From: Paludisphaera mucosa
GTDB taxonomy: Bacteria > Planctomycetota > Planctomycetia > Isosphaerales > Isosphaeraceae
Direction: 5' to 3'
Length of the DNA stretch: 64,000 nucleotides
Assembly (NCBI RefSeq): GCF_029589435.1
Contig: NZ_JARRAG010000002.1
Span: 3,658,001 to 3,722,000, forward strand
Shown: piece by piece, positions 26,345 to 35,014 of the stretch
How the letters are laid out: each line of letters starts with the position of its first letter
Numbering within the stretch: position 1 is the first letter of the stretch
Position numbers and translations under genes: made by a program
Notes under the pieces: generated by a model
What the model was told of the DNA's origin: nothing
Databases searched by the model: none
What the model saw: the letters and a program-made list of their open reading frames with translations, nothing else

Positions 26345-26554
26345 ATGAACGCCACCCTCACGAAGCGGACCGCGCGGCTCCTCGCGGCGGCCTTCGCCTC
26401 CGCCTTCTGTCTCGGCTGCTGGGCGGAGGATAAGCTGTCCGGCACGCCGGCCGACCTGCCGCCGGGGACGTTGACCCCCGCGCCCCCGCTGGAGCTTTCC
26501 CCGGCCGACCTGGCGAAGATATCCAAGGCGAAAGGGAAGAAACCCCGTCCCTGA
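26345..26554 (+). CDS. Small lipoprotein downstream of DUF1559 gene
   Basis: A 69-residue lipoprotein. A basic N-terminus and hydrophobic stretch end in the lipobox 'CLGC' (Cys about 25). The mature part is short, with 'DKLSGTPADLPPGTLTPAP' and a Lys-rich end. CGGAGG lies upstream at a proper distance. Such small lipoproteins often directly follow DUF1559 genes in this phylum and may act as partners, but no function is known. Confidence 0.7.
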   Translation: MNATLTKRTARLLAAAFASAFCLGCWAEDKLSGTPADLPPGTLTPAPPLELSPADLAKISKAKGKKPRP

Positions 26555-26647
26555 CCGACCCCGTCGCCGCGCCGGCCCCGCCGGCGCGGCGGCCGACAGC
26601 CCCCACGGCCGGCCCCGCGCCGGCCGCAGCACCACGGAGCCTCTTCC

Positions 26648-28006
26648 ATGCATCGGAGCCTCTTCTTCTGCGGCACCCTCCTCGCGGCCGCCCTGGCGGG
26701 CCCGCCCGCGTCGGCCGGCGATTTGAAGGTCGGCGCGGCCGCCGCCAACATCGCGGCCGACGACGCGATGGTCATCGGCGGCGGCATCGGCCCCGGCAAA
26801 GCGACGGGCCAGGAGGGCGAGCTGCGGGCCACCGCCGTCGTGATCGAGGACCCCCAGGGGGCCAAGGTCGCGCTCGTCGAGCTGGACGTCCTGATGGTCG
26901 AGCGCGACGTGCTCGACGACGCCGCCCGGCGGATCGAGAAGGCGACCGGCGTCCCGTTCGACAACATTTTGATCAACGCCACCCACACCCACCACGCGCC
27001 GACGACCGTCTCGATCCACGGCTACCGCCGCGAGGAGGCGTTCACGAAGCAGGTCGGCGACAAGGCCGTCGAGGCCGCCGTCGCGGCGAACGCGCGGCTC
27101 GCCCCGGCGACGATGACCTTCCGCCTCGGCGAGGAGTCCTCGATCGGCAGGAACAGCCGGCTGCTGCTCTCCAACGGCATGATCTTCTGGACGGGCGCCA
27201 TGGACGACGTCGTCCGCCCCACCGGCCCCTTCGACCCCGAGCTGCCCGTCTGGGCCTTCCGCCGGCCCGACGGCAAGCTCGAGGCCTTGATGTTCAACCA
27301 CTCGACCCACACCATCGGCGCCAAAACGCCGGGCAAGCGCTCGCCCGCGTTCTACGGCCTGGCCGCCCAGGAGCTGGAGAAGGAGCTGGGGGGCACGGTC
27401 CTGTTCTTCGAGGGCGCCTCGGGCTCGACCCACAACCTCGACCTGAAGGCCGACGAGATGATCGTCCGCATCAAGAACTCGGTCCTCGCCGCCCTGGCGA
27501 AGGCCGAGCCGACCCCCGTCGGCAGCGTGAAGGGTATCCGCAAGGAGATCGTGGTGAAGGTCCGCGACTTCGACGACTCGAAGGACGACGCGACCGTCTC
27601 GGCGTACGAGGCCCACAAGCTCAAGGACCACCCCAAGATCGCCCAGTTCGTCGTCGACGTCTTCCGCGACATGCGCAAGGAGCTGGCCCCGCGCAAGGGC
27701 GAGGACCGCAAGACCTGGATCCAGGCGATCCGCATCGGCGACGTCGCCGTCGTGGGAGTGCCGGCCGAGTTCTTCACCGTGCTGGGCCAGGACATCAAGC
27801 GCCGGAGCCCGTTCCGCCACACATACGTGTTCGAGCTCGCCAACGACTACATCGGCTACGTCCCCGACCGCAAGGGGTTCGAGCTGGGCGGCTACCAGAC
27901 CTGGACCGGTCTGCACAGCTACACGTCGCCCGGCGTCGGCGAGATGATCGTCGACGAGGCCGTCGGCCTGCTGAAGACCCTCCACGACGAGAAGCCGACG
28001 CCCTGA
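26648..28006 (+). CDS. Neutral/alkaline ceramidase-like exported protein
   Basis: A 452-residue protein with a signal peptide (about 1-23). It resembles the N-terminal catalytic domain of neutral/alkaline non-lysosomal ceramidases: 'LKVGAAAANIAADDAM', 'ELDVLMVERDVLDDAARRIEKATGVPFDNILINATHTHHAPT' with the His-rich zinc site, 'LMFNHSTHTIGA', 'FFEGASGSTHN' and 'FELANDYIGYVPDRKGFELGGYQTW'. The usual C-terminal Ig-like domain is missing, as in many planctomycete members. It likely hydrolyses an amide or ester substrate outside the cytosol; ceramide itself is not assured. Confidence 0.88.
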   Translation: MHRSLFFCGTLLAAALAGPPASAGDLKVGAAAANIAADDAMVIGGGIGPGKATGQEGELRATAVVIEDPQGAKVALVELDVLMVERDVLDDAARRIEKATGVPFDNILINATHTHHAPTTVSIHGYRREEAFTKQVGDKAVEAAVAANARLAPATMTFRLGEESSIGRNSRLLLSNGMIFWTGAMDDVVRPTGPFDPELPVWAFRRPDGKLEALMFNHSTHTIGAKTPGKRSPAFYGLAAQELEKELGGTVLFFEGASGSTHNLDLKADEMIVRIKNSVLAALAKAEPTPVGSVKGIRKEIVVKVRDFDDSKDDATVSAYEAHKLKDHPKIAQFVVDVFRDMRKELAPRKGEDRKTWIQAIRIGDVAVVGVPAEFFTVLGQDIKRRSPFRHTYVFELANDYIGYVPDRKGFELGGYQTWTGLHSYTSPGVGEMIVDEAVGLLKTLHDEKPTP

Positions 28007-28035
28007 ATCGGAACTCGGGGCTCCCTCTGAAGCAC

Positions 28036-28257
28036 CCTTCTCCCGGCGGGAGAAGGTGCCGCGCAGCGGCGGATGAGGGTCGAGGGAGTTCGGACGGCGT
28101 GACGGACCACGAAGGTTTCCTCGAAGCGCCGCGACCCTCATCCGGCCCTGCGGGCCACCTTCTCCCGCCGGGAGAAGGAGTGGCTGCGACGATCTTCGTG
28201 CTCGTCCTCCCCCTCATCCGGCCCTGACGGGCCACCTTCCCCCGCGCGGGGGGAAGG
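28036..28257. repeat. Cluster of three REP-like palindromic repeats
   Basis: Three copies of a 47-49 base unit lie between two co-directional genes: 28036-28082 (inverted), 28132-28178 (direct) and 28209-28257 (direct, diverged). Each unit begins CGACCCTCATCCG or a variant. It contains a GGCCC-N3/4-GGGCC-type stem and ends in a stem such as CCTTCTCCC/GGGAGAAGG (9 bp around 3 bases). The first two copies form an inverted pair, as in BIME-type elements. The same unit recurs at 60016-60061 and 60146-60192. The rest of 28007-28297 shows no coding sequence. Confidence 0.85.
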
Positions 28258-28297
28258 CCATGACGGTACGGCTCTCGGCCGCGAAGGGAACCACTCC

Positions 28298-31177
28298 ATG
28301 GCGAGGCTCTTGTACTCTCCGCGAAGCCCGATCTTCGGCCTGGTCGCTGCGACGCTCCTCTCGACGGCCGCCTCGGGCCAGGGGCCGCTGCCGCCGGAGC
28401 GGGCGAAGGCGACGCTCCGGCTGATCGACCCGGAGCTGACGATCGACCTGGTGGCGTCCGAGCCCGACATCCACAGCCCGGTGGCCGCGGCCTGGGACGA
28501 GGACGGCCGGCTGTACGTCGCCGAGATGCTCGACTATCCCTCCGGGCCGGGCTCGGGGAAGGTCCGGCTGCTGGAGGACCGCGACGGCGACGGCCGGTAC
28601 GACCGCGTGACGGCGTTCGCCGAGGGGCTGAACTTCCCCAACGGCGTCCTCCCCTGGAACGGCGGCGTGCTGGTCACCTCGGCGCCCGACATCCTCTTCC
28701 TCAAGGACGACGACGGCGACGGCGTGGCCGACGCGAAGAAGGTCGTCCTGACCGGCTTCGCCGAGGGGAACACCCAGCTCCGCGTCAACGGCCTGAGCTG
28801 GGGCGCCGACAACTGGGTCTACGGCGCGAACGGCCGCAGCGACGGCGTCGTGCGCAAGCCCGGCGACCCCGACGACAAGGCCGTCCCGCTCCGGCTCCAC
28901 GACTTCCGGTTCCGCCCCGACACGGGCGAGGTCCAGGTCGTCTCGGGCTTCAGCCAGTTCGGCCTGCCGCGCGACGACTGGGGGCGGCGGTTCCCCTCGT
29001 GGAACACCATGCCCATCCGCCACGTCGTGCTGGAGGAGCGGACGCTCGCGCGCAACCCCTACCTGGCCGAGTCGGCCACGGTCGCGCCGATCCTCGACCC
29101 CGCCGATGGCGGCCGCGTCTTCCCCATCAGCCCGCCGCCGACGACGTTCAACCGCGAGTCGACGACCTACTTCAACGCGAGCTGCGGCCCGACGATCTAC
29201 CGCGGCGACCTGCTGGGCGACGCCTATCGCGGCGACGCCTTCTTCTGCGAATCGCTCACGAACCTCGTCCAGCGCCGGGTGCTGGAGCATCGCGGGCCGA
29301 CGTTCCTCGCCCGCCGCGCCGAGCCCGACCGCGAGTTCCTCGCCTCGACCGACCCGTGCTTCCGCGCCGTGAACCTGGCGACCGGGCCGGACGGGGCGCT
29401 CTACGTCGTCGACTTCTACCGCGAGATGGTCGAGCACCCCGCGTTCGTCCCGGCCGCCCTCCGCGAGTCGATCGAGTTCCGCCGCTGGAACAATCGCGGC
29501 CGGATCTGGCGGATCGCCAAGAAGGGGACCACGCCGCCCGCGCCGCCCCGCCTGGCGAAGGCCCCAACCGAGGAGCTGGTCGCCCTGCTGGAGCACCCCA
29601 ACGGCTGGCGGCGCGACGTCGCCCAGCGCCTGCTCGTCACGCGCGCGGACCGTGCGGCCGTGCCGGGTCTGGAGGCCCTCGCGAAGTCGAGTGCGACGCC
29701 CGTCGGCCGGATCCAGGCCGCCTGGACGCTCGACGGCCTCGGGTCGCTCGACGATCGGATCGTCGCCGGCCTCCTCGCCGACGCCTCGGCCGACGTCCGC
29801 GAGGCCGCCGCGAAGCTCGCCGCCGGCCGTCCCGGTTTGCTCGCTGCGCTCGCGACCCTGGCCGACGACCCCGAGGCCCGCGTCCGCTTCCAGGCGGCGA
29901 TCGTCCTGGGCGATTCCGACGCCCCCGCCGCCGTGAGCGCCCTGGCGAAGATCGCCGCCCGCGACGCCGACGACGAGTGGGCCCGCCTGGCCGTTTTGAG
30001 CGGCCTGCGCGACACGGCCCCGCTGTTCCTCTCGGCCATCCTCGACGCCCATCCCGGCTGGCTCGCGGAGCCGACGGCGGGCCAGGCGTATCTCCTGAGC
30101 GCGACGGCCGCGATCCTCGGCGCGCGGGCGAAGCCCGAGGAGTTGCAGGCGTTCGCGACGCGGCTCGCGGCCGCCCCGGACGAGGCCGGCATCGCGGGGC
30201 GGGTCGCGCTCCTGCTCGGGCTCTCCGACGGACTGGCCCGCGCGGGGCGTCCGCCGCGCGAGCTGACGGCCGGCGACCGCTTCAAGGGGGTCGGCGTGCT
30301 CCTCGACCGCGCGGCGGCCGTCGTGGGGTCGGCCGACGTCGAGCCGGGGGATCGGGCCCGCGCCCTGACGCTCCTGGCGCGGTTCCGGCCCGACGACGCG
30401 GCCGAGCGGATCGCCGCGTTGCTGGCGGCCGACCAGCCCGACGCGGTCCGCGCCTCCGCCGCGGAGGCCGTCGCGGAGGTCGGCTCGCCGGAGCTGGCGG
30501 ATCGGATCTTCGCGGCCTGGGAGTCGATCCCGACCGGCTCGCGGGCGGCCGTGCTGGCGGCGATGCTGCGGTCGGCCCCGCTGGCGGGACGCCTCCTCGC
30601 CGCGCTCGAGGACGACTCCGTCGCCCTGGCCGAGCTGACCCCGGCGGGCCGCGAGGCGCTCCGATCTTCCGCCGACCCCGAGGTCGCCCGCCGCGCCGCG
30701 GCGCTGCTGGAGTCGCGCACGCCCCGCGATCGCGCCAGCGTCGTCGCCCGATTCCAGCCCGCCCTCGCGCTCGCCGGCGACGCCGGCCGCGGCCGCGAGC
30801 TGTTCGTCAAGAACTGCCGGACCTGCCACCAGCACCGGGGCGACGGCTACAAGGTCGGCCCGGACCTCTCGGGCGTGGCCGGCCGGCCGCCGTCGGCGCT
30901 GCTGAAGGACGTCCTCGACCCGAACGCGGACGTCTCCCCGGACTTCGTCGCCTTCGTCATACTGACCAGACGCGGCCAGACCCTCACGGGCCTCCTCGCC
31001 GAGGAGACCGCCGCCAGCCTGAAGCTCCGCGGCGCCGAGGGCGTCGAGCAGGCGGTCCTCCGCTCCGAGGTCGAGGCCGTCCGCCGCACCGGGCGCTCCC
31101 TGATGCCCGAGGGCTTCGAGGACGCGCTCGGCGAGCAAGGCGTGGCCGACCTGATCGCGTTCCTCAGGCAGCCCTGA
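28298..31177 (+). CDS. PVC-type dehydrogenase/HEAT/CxxCH haem protein (second copy type)
   Basis: A 959-residue exported protein. The signal peptide is about residues 1-28. A membrane-bound-dehydrogenase type beta-propeller follows (about 35-420; 'AAAWDEDGRLYVAEMLDYP', 'LLEDRDGDGRYDRVTAFAEGL', 'TNLVQRRVLEHRGPTFLARRA'). HEAT-like repeats occupy about 430-810. The C-terminal haem domain has CRTCH at residues 840-844 and 'YKVGPDLSGVAGRPPSALLKDVLDPNADV'. It is shorter than the 1245-residue protein at 7418-11155 and lacks the beta-sandwich insert. The DUF1080 gene begins 29 bases later, and this pairing often occurs in planctomycete gene clusters thought to serve carbohydrate breakdown. The specific substrate is unknown. 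Confidence 0.9.
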   Translation: MARLLYSPRSPIFGLVAATLLSTAASGQGPLPPERAKATLRLIDPELTIDLVASEPDIHSPVAAAWDEDGRLYVAEMLDYPSGPGSGKVRLLEDRDGDGRYDRVTAFAEGLNFPNGVLPWNGGVLVTSAPDILFLKDDDGDGVADAKKVVLTGFAEGNTQLRVNGLSWGADNWVYGANGRSDGVVRKPGDPDDKAVPLRLHDFRFRPDTGEVQVVSGFSQFGLPRDDWGRRFPSWNTMPIRHVVLEERTLARNPYLAESATVAPILDPADGGRVFPISPPPTTFNRESTTYFNASCGPTIYRGDLLGDAYRGDAFFCESLTNLVQRRVLEHRGPTFLARRAEPDREFLASTDPCFRAVNLATGPDGALYVVDFYREMVEHPAFVPAALRESIEFRRWNNRGRIWRIAKKGTTPPAPPRLAKAPTEELVALLEHPNGWRRDVAQRLLVTRADRAAVPGLEALAKSSATPVGRIQAAWTLDGLGSLDDRIVAGLLADASADVREAAAKLAAGRPGLLAALATLADDPEARVRFQAAIVLGDSDAPAAVSALAKIAARDADDEWARLAVLSGLRDTAPLFLSAILDAHPGWLAEPTAGQAYLLSATAAILGARAKPEELQAFATRLAAAPDEAGIAGRVALLLGLSDGLARAGRPPRELTAGDRFKGVGVLLDRAAAVVGSADVEPGDRARALTLLARFRPDDAAERIAALLAADQPDAVRASAAEAVAEVGSPELADRIFAAWESIPTGSRAAVLAAMLRSAPLAGRLLAALEDDSVALAELTPAGREALRSSADPEVARRAAALLESRTPRDRASVVARFQPALALAGDAGRGRELFVKNCRTCHQHRGDGYKVGPDLSGVAGRPPSALLKDVLDPNADVSPDFVAFVILTRRGQTLTGLLAEETAASLKLRGAEGVEQAVLRSEVEAVRRTGRSLMPEGFEDALGEQGVADLIAFLRQP

Positions 31178-31206
31178 CCGACGACCCCCCTGAAAGGTGG
31201 TGACCG

Positions 31207-32004
31207 ATGCTCCTCTCCCTCCCCTCCCTGGTCCTCGCGTCGAGCCTGGCGCTCGCGGCGCCCCCCGACTCGTCGGAGGGCTGGACGCCCCTGTTCAACG
31301 GCAAGGACCTCACCGGCTGGTACACGTTCCTCCAGCAGCACGGCCGCGACGCCGACCCCGACAAGATCATCACGATCGAGGACGGGACGATCCACCTCTA
31401 CAAGGGCGTCCCGGACAAGACCAAGGTGCTGATGGGCTACATCGGGACCGAGAAGGAATACGGCGACTACCACCTGCGGCTCCAGTACCGCTGGGGTACG
31501 ACTAAGTTCGAGCCCCGCTATGCGCTCAAGAAAGACGCCGGGCTGTACTACCACATCACCGGCCCCGACGCCGTCTGGCCGCGGTCGCTGCAGTACCAGA
31601 TCGAGGAGACGAACGTCGGCGACCTGATCGCGCTCTTCGGCATGCAGCTCGACACCACGATCGACCCCCGGACCCGCGACGCCAAGTCGCCCGACTACCC
31701 GACGTTCCTGCCGGCCGACAAGGGGGGCGAGCCGCGCGTCCTGGGGCTGAAGGGGATCGACTACCAGCACCGGCTCGCCGAGGTCGCCGAGCGCGACGGC
31801 TGGAACGACGTCGAGATCATCGCCAAGGGGGCCGAGGTCACGCACCTGCTCAACGGCCGGGTCGTCAACCGCGGCGTCGCCGTCCGCTTCGACGACCCCG
31901 CCAAGCCGGGCTCGCCCGTCCCCCTGACCAAGGGCCGGATCGCTCTGGAGATCGAGGCCGCCGAGCTGTGGTTCCGCAACGTCGAGATCCGGCCGGCGCC
32001 GTGA
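31207..32004 (+). CDS. DUF1080 (3-keto-disaccharide hydrolase-like) protein
   Basis: A 265-residue exported protein with a short signal peptide (about 1-18). The DUF1080 concanavalin-like fold begins at 'GWTPLFNGKDLTGWYTF' and includes 'GYIGTEKEYGDYHLRLQYRWG', 'SLQYQIEETNVGDL', 'GWNDVEIIAKGAEVTHLLNGRVVNRG' and 'GRIALEIEAAELWFRNVEIRP'. Some family members hydrolyse 3-keto-glycosides, which would fit a propeller dehydrogenase next door that oxidises the sugar; that link is inference. It lies between the CxxCH gene and the XylR-like regulator. Confidence 0.9.
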   Translation: MLLSLPSLVLASSLALAAPPDSSEGWTPLFNGKDLTGWYTFLQQHGRDADPDKIITIEDGTIHLYKGVPDKTKVLMGYIGTEKEYGDYHLRLQYRWGTTKFEPRYALKKDAGLYYHITGPDAVWPRSLQYQIEETNVGDLIALFGMQLDTTIDPRTRDAKSPDYPTFLPADKGGEPRVLGLKGIDYQHRLAEVAERDGWNDVEIIAKGAEVTHLLNGRVVNRGVAVRFDDPAKPGSPVPLTKGRIALEIEAAELWFRNVEIRPAP

Positions 32005-32069
32005 AATGCGTCGGCGTCGATTCCGCCGTCCCCCTCTCCGGAGCCGTACGACCCGATGGGCCCCCCGCC

Positions 32070-33308
32070 ATGCCTCGAAGACGGCGACGAAGGACGGGAC
32101 CTCCCCACGTCGCGTTGATCATCGAGACCTCGATGGCCTACGGCCGCGAGATCCTCCACGGCACGGTCCAGTACGTCCGCGAGAACGGGCCGTGGACCGT
32201 CTTCTTCGAGCCCCGCTCGATGCAGGACCCCGCGCCCCCCTGGCTGAAGGACTGGGACGGCGACGGCATCATCACCACGCTCTACCCCCAGTTCTCCGAG
32301 CTGATCCGCCAGACCGGCATCCCCACGATCGACCTGGACGACCAGGAGCCGCGATCGGGGCTGCCGACCGTCCAGAGCGATCAGCTCGCCATCGGGGCGA
32401 CGGCCGCCGCGCACCTCATGGAGCGGGGCTTCACCCGCTTCGGCTACTTCGGCTACCCGCAGTTCGAGTGGTCCCGCCTGCGCCTGGAGTCGTTCCGCCG
32501 GGCCGTCGAGGCCGCCGGCTTCGTCTGCGAGGACTACGAGCCCGCGCACGCCGTGTCGTGGGGCCACCAGATGCCGGCGTGGGAGGCCGAGATCGAGCGC
32601 GTCGCGCGCTGGATCGACGGCCTGCCCAAGCCCCTGGGCCTGATGGCCTGCAACGACTTCCGGGGGGTCCAGGCGCTCGACGCCTGCCGCCGGGCCGACG
32701 TCGCCGTCCCCGAGGAGGTCGCCGTGATCGGCGTCGACGACGAGATCCTGGCCTGCGAGCTGGCCCAGCCTTCGCTCTCCAGCGTGATCCCCGACTGCCG
32801 GCGGATCGGCTACGAGGCCGCGCGGCTGCTCGACGGGGTCCTCGCCGGCGCGCCGCCGCCGGCCGCGACGCTGCACGTCCCGCCCCTCGGCATCGCCGTG
32901 CGGCAGTCGAGCGACGTGACCGCGATCGCCGACCCGATCGTCGCCGACGCCATGCGGTTCATCCGCGAGCACGCCTGCCGGGGGATCCGGATCGAGGACG
33001 TGGTCGGCCGCGCGGGGGTCTCGCGGAGCACGCTGCACCGCCGCTTCCGGGCCTCGACGGGCGGGACGATCCACGACGCCATCGCCGGGATGCGGCTCGA
33101 CCGCGTCAAGCGGCTGCTCGTCGAGACGGACCTGTCGCTCCACGCCGTCGCCGAGCGCGTCGGCGTCGCCCACGTCGAGTACCTGATCGCCGCGTTCCGC
33201 AAGTCCACCGGCGCGACCCCGGGCGCCTTCCGCCGGGCCCACCGCGACGGGGCCTCGCGCGCCACCCGGGCGCGTCCCCAGGCCGGGGGCCGCGGCCCGG
33301 CCGACTGA
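32070..33308 (+). CDS. XylR-type regulator: LacI-like sensor plus AraC helix-turn-helix
   Basis: A 412-residue DNA-binding regulator. The N-terminal two-thirds is a periplasmic-binding-protein-like sugar sensor: 'VALIIETSMAYGREILHGTVQYV', 'HLMERGFTRFGYFGYPQFEWSRLR', 'LGLMACNDFRGVQALDACRRADVAVPEEVAVIGVDDE'. Residues about 290-385 form an AraC-type double helix-turn-helix ('GIRIEDVVGRAGVSRSTLHRRFRASTGG', 'SLHAVAERVGVAHVEYLIAAFRKSTGATPGAFRR'). This is the XylR/xylose-operon layout. It probably senses a sugar and controls the upstream CxxCH-DUF1080 genes, judged only by position (65 bases downstream). Confidence 0.9.
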   Translation: MPRRRRRRTGPPHVALIIETSMAYGREILHGTVQYVRENGPWTVFFEPRSMQDPAPPWLKDWDGDGIITTLYPQFSELIRQTGIPTIDLDDQEPRSGLPTVQSDQLAIGATAAAHLMERGFTRFGYFGYPQFEWSRLRLESFRRAVEAAGFVCEDYEPAHAVSWGHQMPAWEAEIERVARWIDGLPKPLGLMACNDFRGVQALDACRRADVAVPEEVAVIGVDDEILACELAQPSLSSVIPDCRRIGYEAARLLDGVLAGAPPPAATLHVPPLGIAVRQSSDVTAIADPIVADAMRFIREHACRGIRIEDVVGRAGVSRSTLHRRFRASTGGTIHDAIAGMRLDRVKRLLVETDLSLHAVAERVGVAHVEYLIAAFRKSTGATPGAFRRAHRDGASRATRARPQAGGRGPAD

Positions 33309-33438
33309 TCGGCCCGAATCGCCCCGGTCCCGACGATTTTCGATGCGGTCCGCGAATTGCTCACTTATGCTGGGGAGACCACATTCAGCGACCAGGGCGC
33401 CCGATCCCGGATGCGGGCGCGCGCAGGGGAGCGTCATC

Positions 33439-34479
33439 ATGACGGCGATGCCCGTGAAGATCGAGACCTCGCAGTTCGAGTTCCTGGTCAGCCCCCTCAG
33501 CTCCTCGACGCGGCCCGCGCCCCGCGAGCCGGCCACCACCTCCGTGCAGGTCGACCTCGCGGCGACGTCGCACCCGGGCAAGGTCCGCAGCCGGAACGAG
33601 GACCACTTCATGGTCGCGAAGGTCTCGCGGCACATGGAGATCCTGATGGACAACCTCCCCGCCGGGCAGCTCCCCCAGGAGCTGGCCGAGGACGGCTACT
33701 CGATGGTCGTCGCCGACGGCATGGGCGGGATGAACGCCGGCGACGTCGCCAGCATGCTGGCCATCAGCACGGGGGTCCGCCTCGCCGACAAGTCGGTCAA
33801 GTGGGGCTTCAAGATCAACGAGAAGGAAGCCCGCGACCTGCTCAATCGGATGAGCATGTATTTCCAGGAGATCGACCGCCGCCTGACGCTGAAGAGCGAG
33901 GGCGACCGCCGGCTGTTCGGGATGGGGACCACCCTGACGCTCGCCTACAGCGTCGGCGCGCACCTGTTCCTGATCCACGTCGGCGACTCGCGCGCCTACC
34001 TGTTCCGCGGCGGCGAGATCGCCCAGCTCACCCGCGACCACACGGTCGCCCAGGCGCTCGCCGACGCCGGCCAGATCAAGCCCGAGGACGTCCGCACCCA
34101 CGCCCGGCGCAACACGCTCACCAACTACCTCGGCGGCCACCGCGGCAAGATCCAGGCCGACGTCCGCTGGCTCCGGCTGGAGCACGGCGACCGCGTCGTG
34201 CTGTGCAGCGACGGCCTCTCCGACATGATCGACGACGCCGCCATCGCCGAGGTCCTCCGCCGCGGCGAGTGCTCCCAGCGGACCACCGAGATCCTGCTCG
34301 AGAAGGCCCTCGAGGCCGGCGGCAAGGACAACGTCACCATCATCGTCGCCGGCTACAGCATCCCCACCGACTCCCTCTCGCACGCCCTCGAAGGCCACAA
34401 GGAAGTCGCCAAGGCGCAGGACACGAGGCTCATCGACACGGACGAATTCCACCCGTCTCGAGACTCGGGCCGGAATTAG
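33439..34479 (+). CDS. PP2C family serine/threonine protein phosphatase
   Basis: A 346-residue cytosolic phosphatase. All PP2C motifs are visible: 'GKVRSRNEDHF', 'MVVADGMGGMNAGDVAS', 'GMGTTLTLAYSVGAHLFLIHVGDSRAYLF', 'LTRDHTVAQAL', 'VLCSDGLSDMID' and 'GGKDNVTIIVAGY'. The metal-binding Asp residues of the NED, ADGMGG, SDGL and KDN motifs are all present. The N-terminal 40 residues are a variable extension and the C-terminus a charged tail. It would dephosphorylate Ser/Thr kinase targets, but no kinase gene is nearby. AGGGGAG precedes the ATG. Confidence 0.93.
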   Translation: MTAMPVKIETSQFEFLVSPLSSSTRPAPREPATTSVQVDLAATSHPGKVRSRNEDHFMVAKVSRHMEILMDNLPAGQLPQELAEDGYSMVVADGMGGMNAGDVASMLAISTGVRLADKSVKWGFKINEKEARDLLNRMSMYFQEIDRRLTLKSEGDRRLFGMGTTLTLAYSVGAHLFLIHVGDSRAYLFRGGEIAQLTRDHTVAQALADAGQIKPEDVRTHARRNTLTNYLGGHRGKIQADVRWLRLEHGDRVVLCSDGLSDMIDDAAIAEVLRRGECSQRTTEILLEKALEAGGKDNVTIIVAGYSIPTDSLSHALEGHKEVAKAQDTRLIDTDEFHPSRDSGRN

Positions 34480-34504
34480 GCGAGGTCGATCGGGAGGGCG
34501 AGTC

Positions 34505-34999
34505 TTGCGTCGCAACCTGTTGAACCTCGCGGCCGTCGCCGCCTGCGCGGCCGCCTTGTTCTTCGTCGGCCGATTCTTGGCGAGGCGGGAGAGCTTCCGG
34601 GCCCTCTCCGCGCACCACGCCGAGAACATCCGCCTGGAGCTTGAGCGGGAACGGCGGCTTCGCGACGCGATCGAGGCCGCCCTCGCGTCCGCCCCGGACG
34701 ATCGCGACGCGTCGAAGGCGGCGACCGACCGGCTCTTCGAAACGATGCGATCGACCGTCGCCGAGAAGAGCCGCGAGGTGGATCGCTGGCGCGACGCGCC
34801 CGAGTCGCCGGAGCGGCGGGCCGTGGCCGTCAAGTGGGCCCGGACCGCGGCGGCCGAGGCGGCCTACATGGCCGAGCTGGATCGGCGTTGGCTCCTCGAT
34901 TGCGCCTGGGGCCTGCTCCCCCATCACGTGACGCTGGGCGAGGTCCCGACCTTCGTCATGCCCCGCGGGTGGACCGAGGCGGACCGCAAGCCCAACTGA
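34505..34999 (+). CDS. Hypothetical single-pass membrane protein
   Basis: A 164-residue protein read from a TTG start with GGGAGGG about 7 bases upstream. A single membrane helix (about residues 5-25, 'NLAAVAACAAALFFVGRFLA') is followed by a charged, probably coiled-coil helical region to about residue 125. 'LLPHHVTLGEVPTFVMPRGWTEADRK' lies at the end. I recognise no family. It starts 25 bases after the PP2C gene and may be co-transcribed with it. Confidence 0.55.
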   Translation: MRRNLLNLAAVAACAAALFFVGRFLARRESFRALSAHHAENIRLELERERRLRDAIEAALASAPDDRDASKAATDRLFETMRSTVAEKSREVDRWRDAPESPERRAVAVKWARTAAAEAAYMAELDRRWLLDCAWGLLPHHVTLGEVPTFVMPRGWTEADRKPN

Positions 35000-35014
35000 G
35001 GACGCGGGGGCTCC

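Noticed and set aside
28036-28257. Possible CRISPR array
   Set aside because: The repeats are inverted, differ in length and have unequal spacing, so they are REP-like rather than CRISPR.
28214-31138. 974-codon open frame antisense to the second CxxCH gene
   Set aside because: The plus-strand frame has signal, propeller and haem motifs; this one has none and is rich in Arg/Gly/Val.
34126-34343. Small minus-strand frames inside the PP2C gene
   Set aside because: They are antisense shadows of conserved PP2C motifs.
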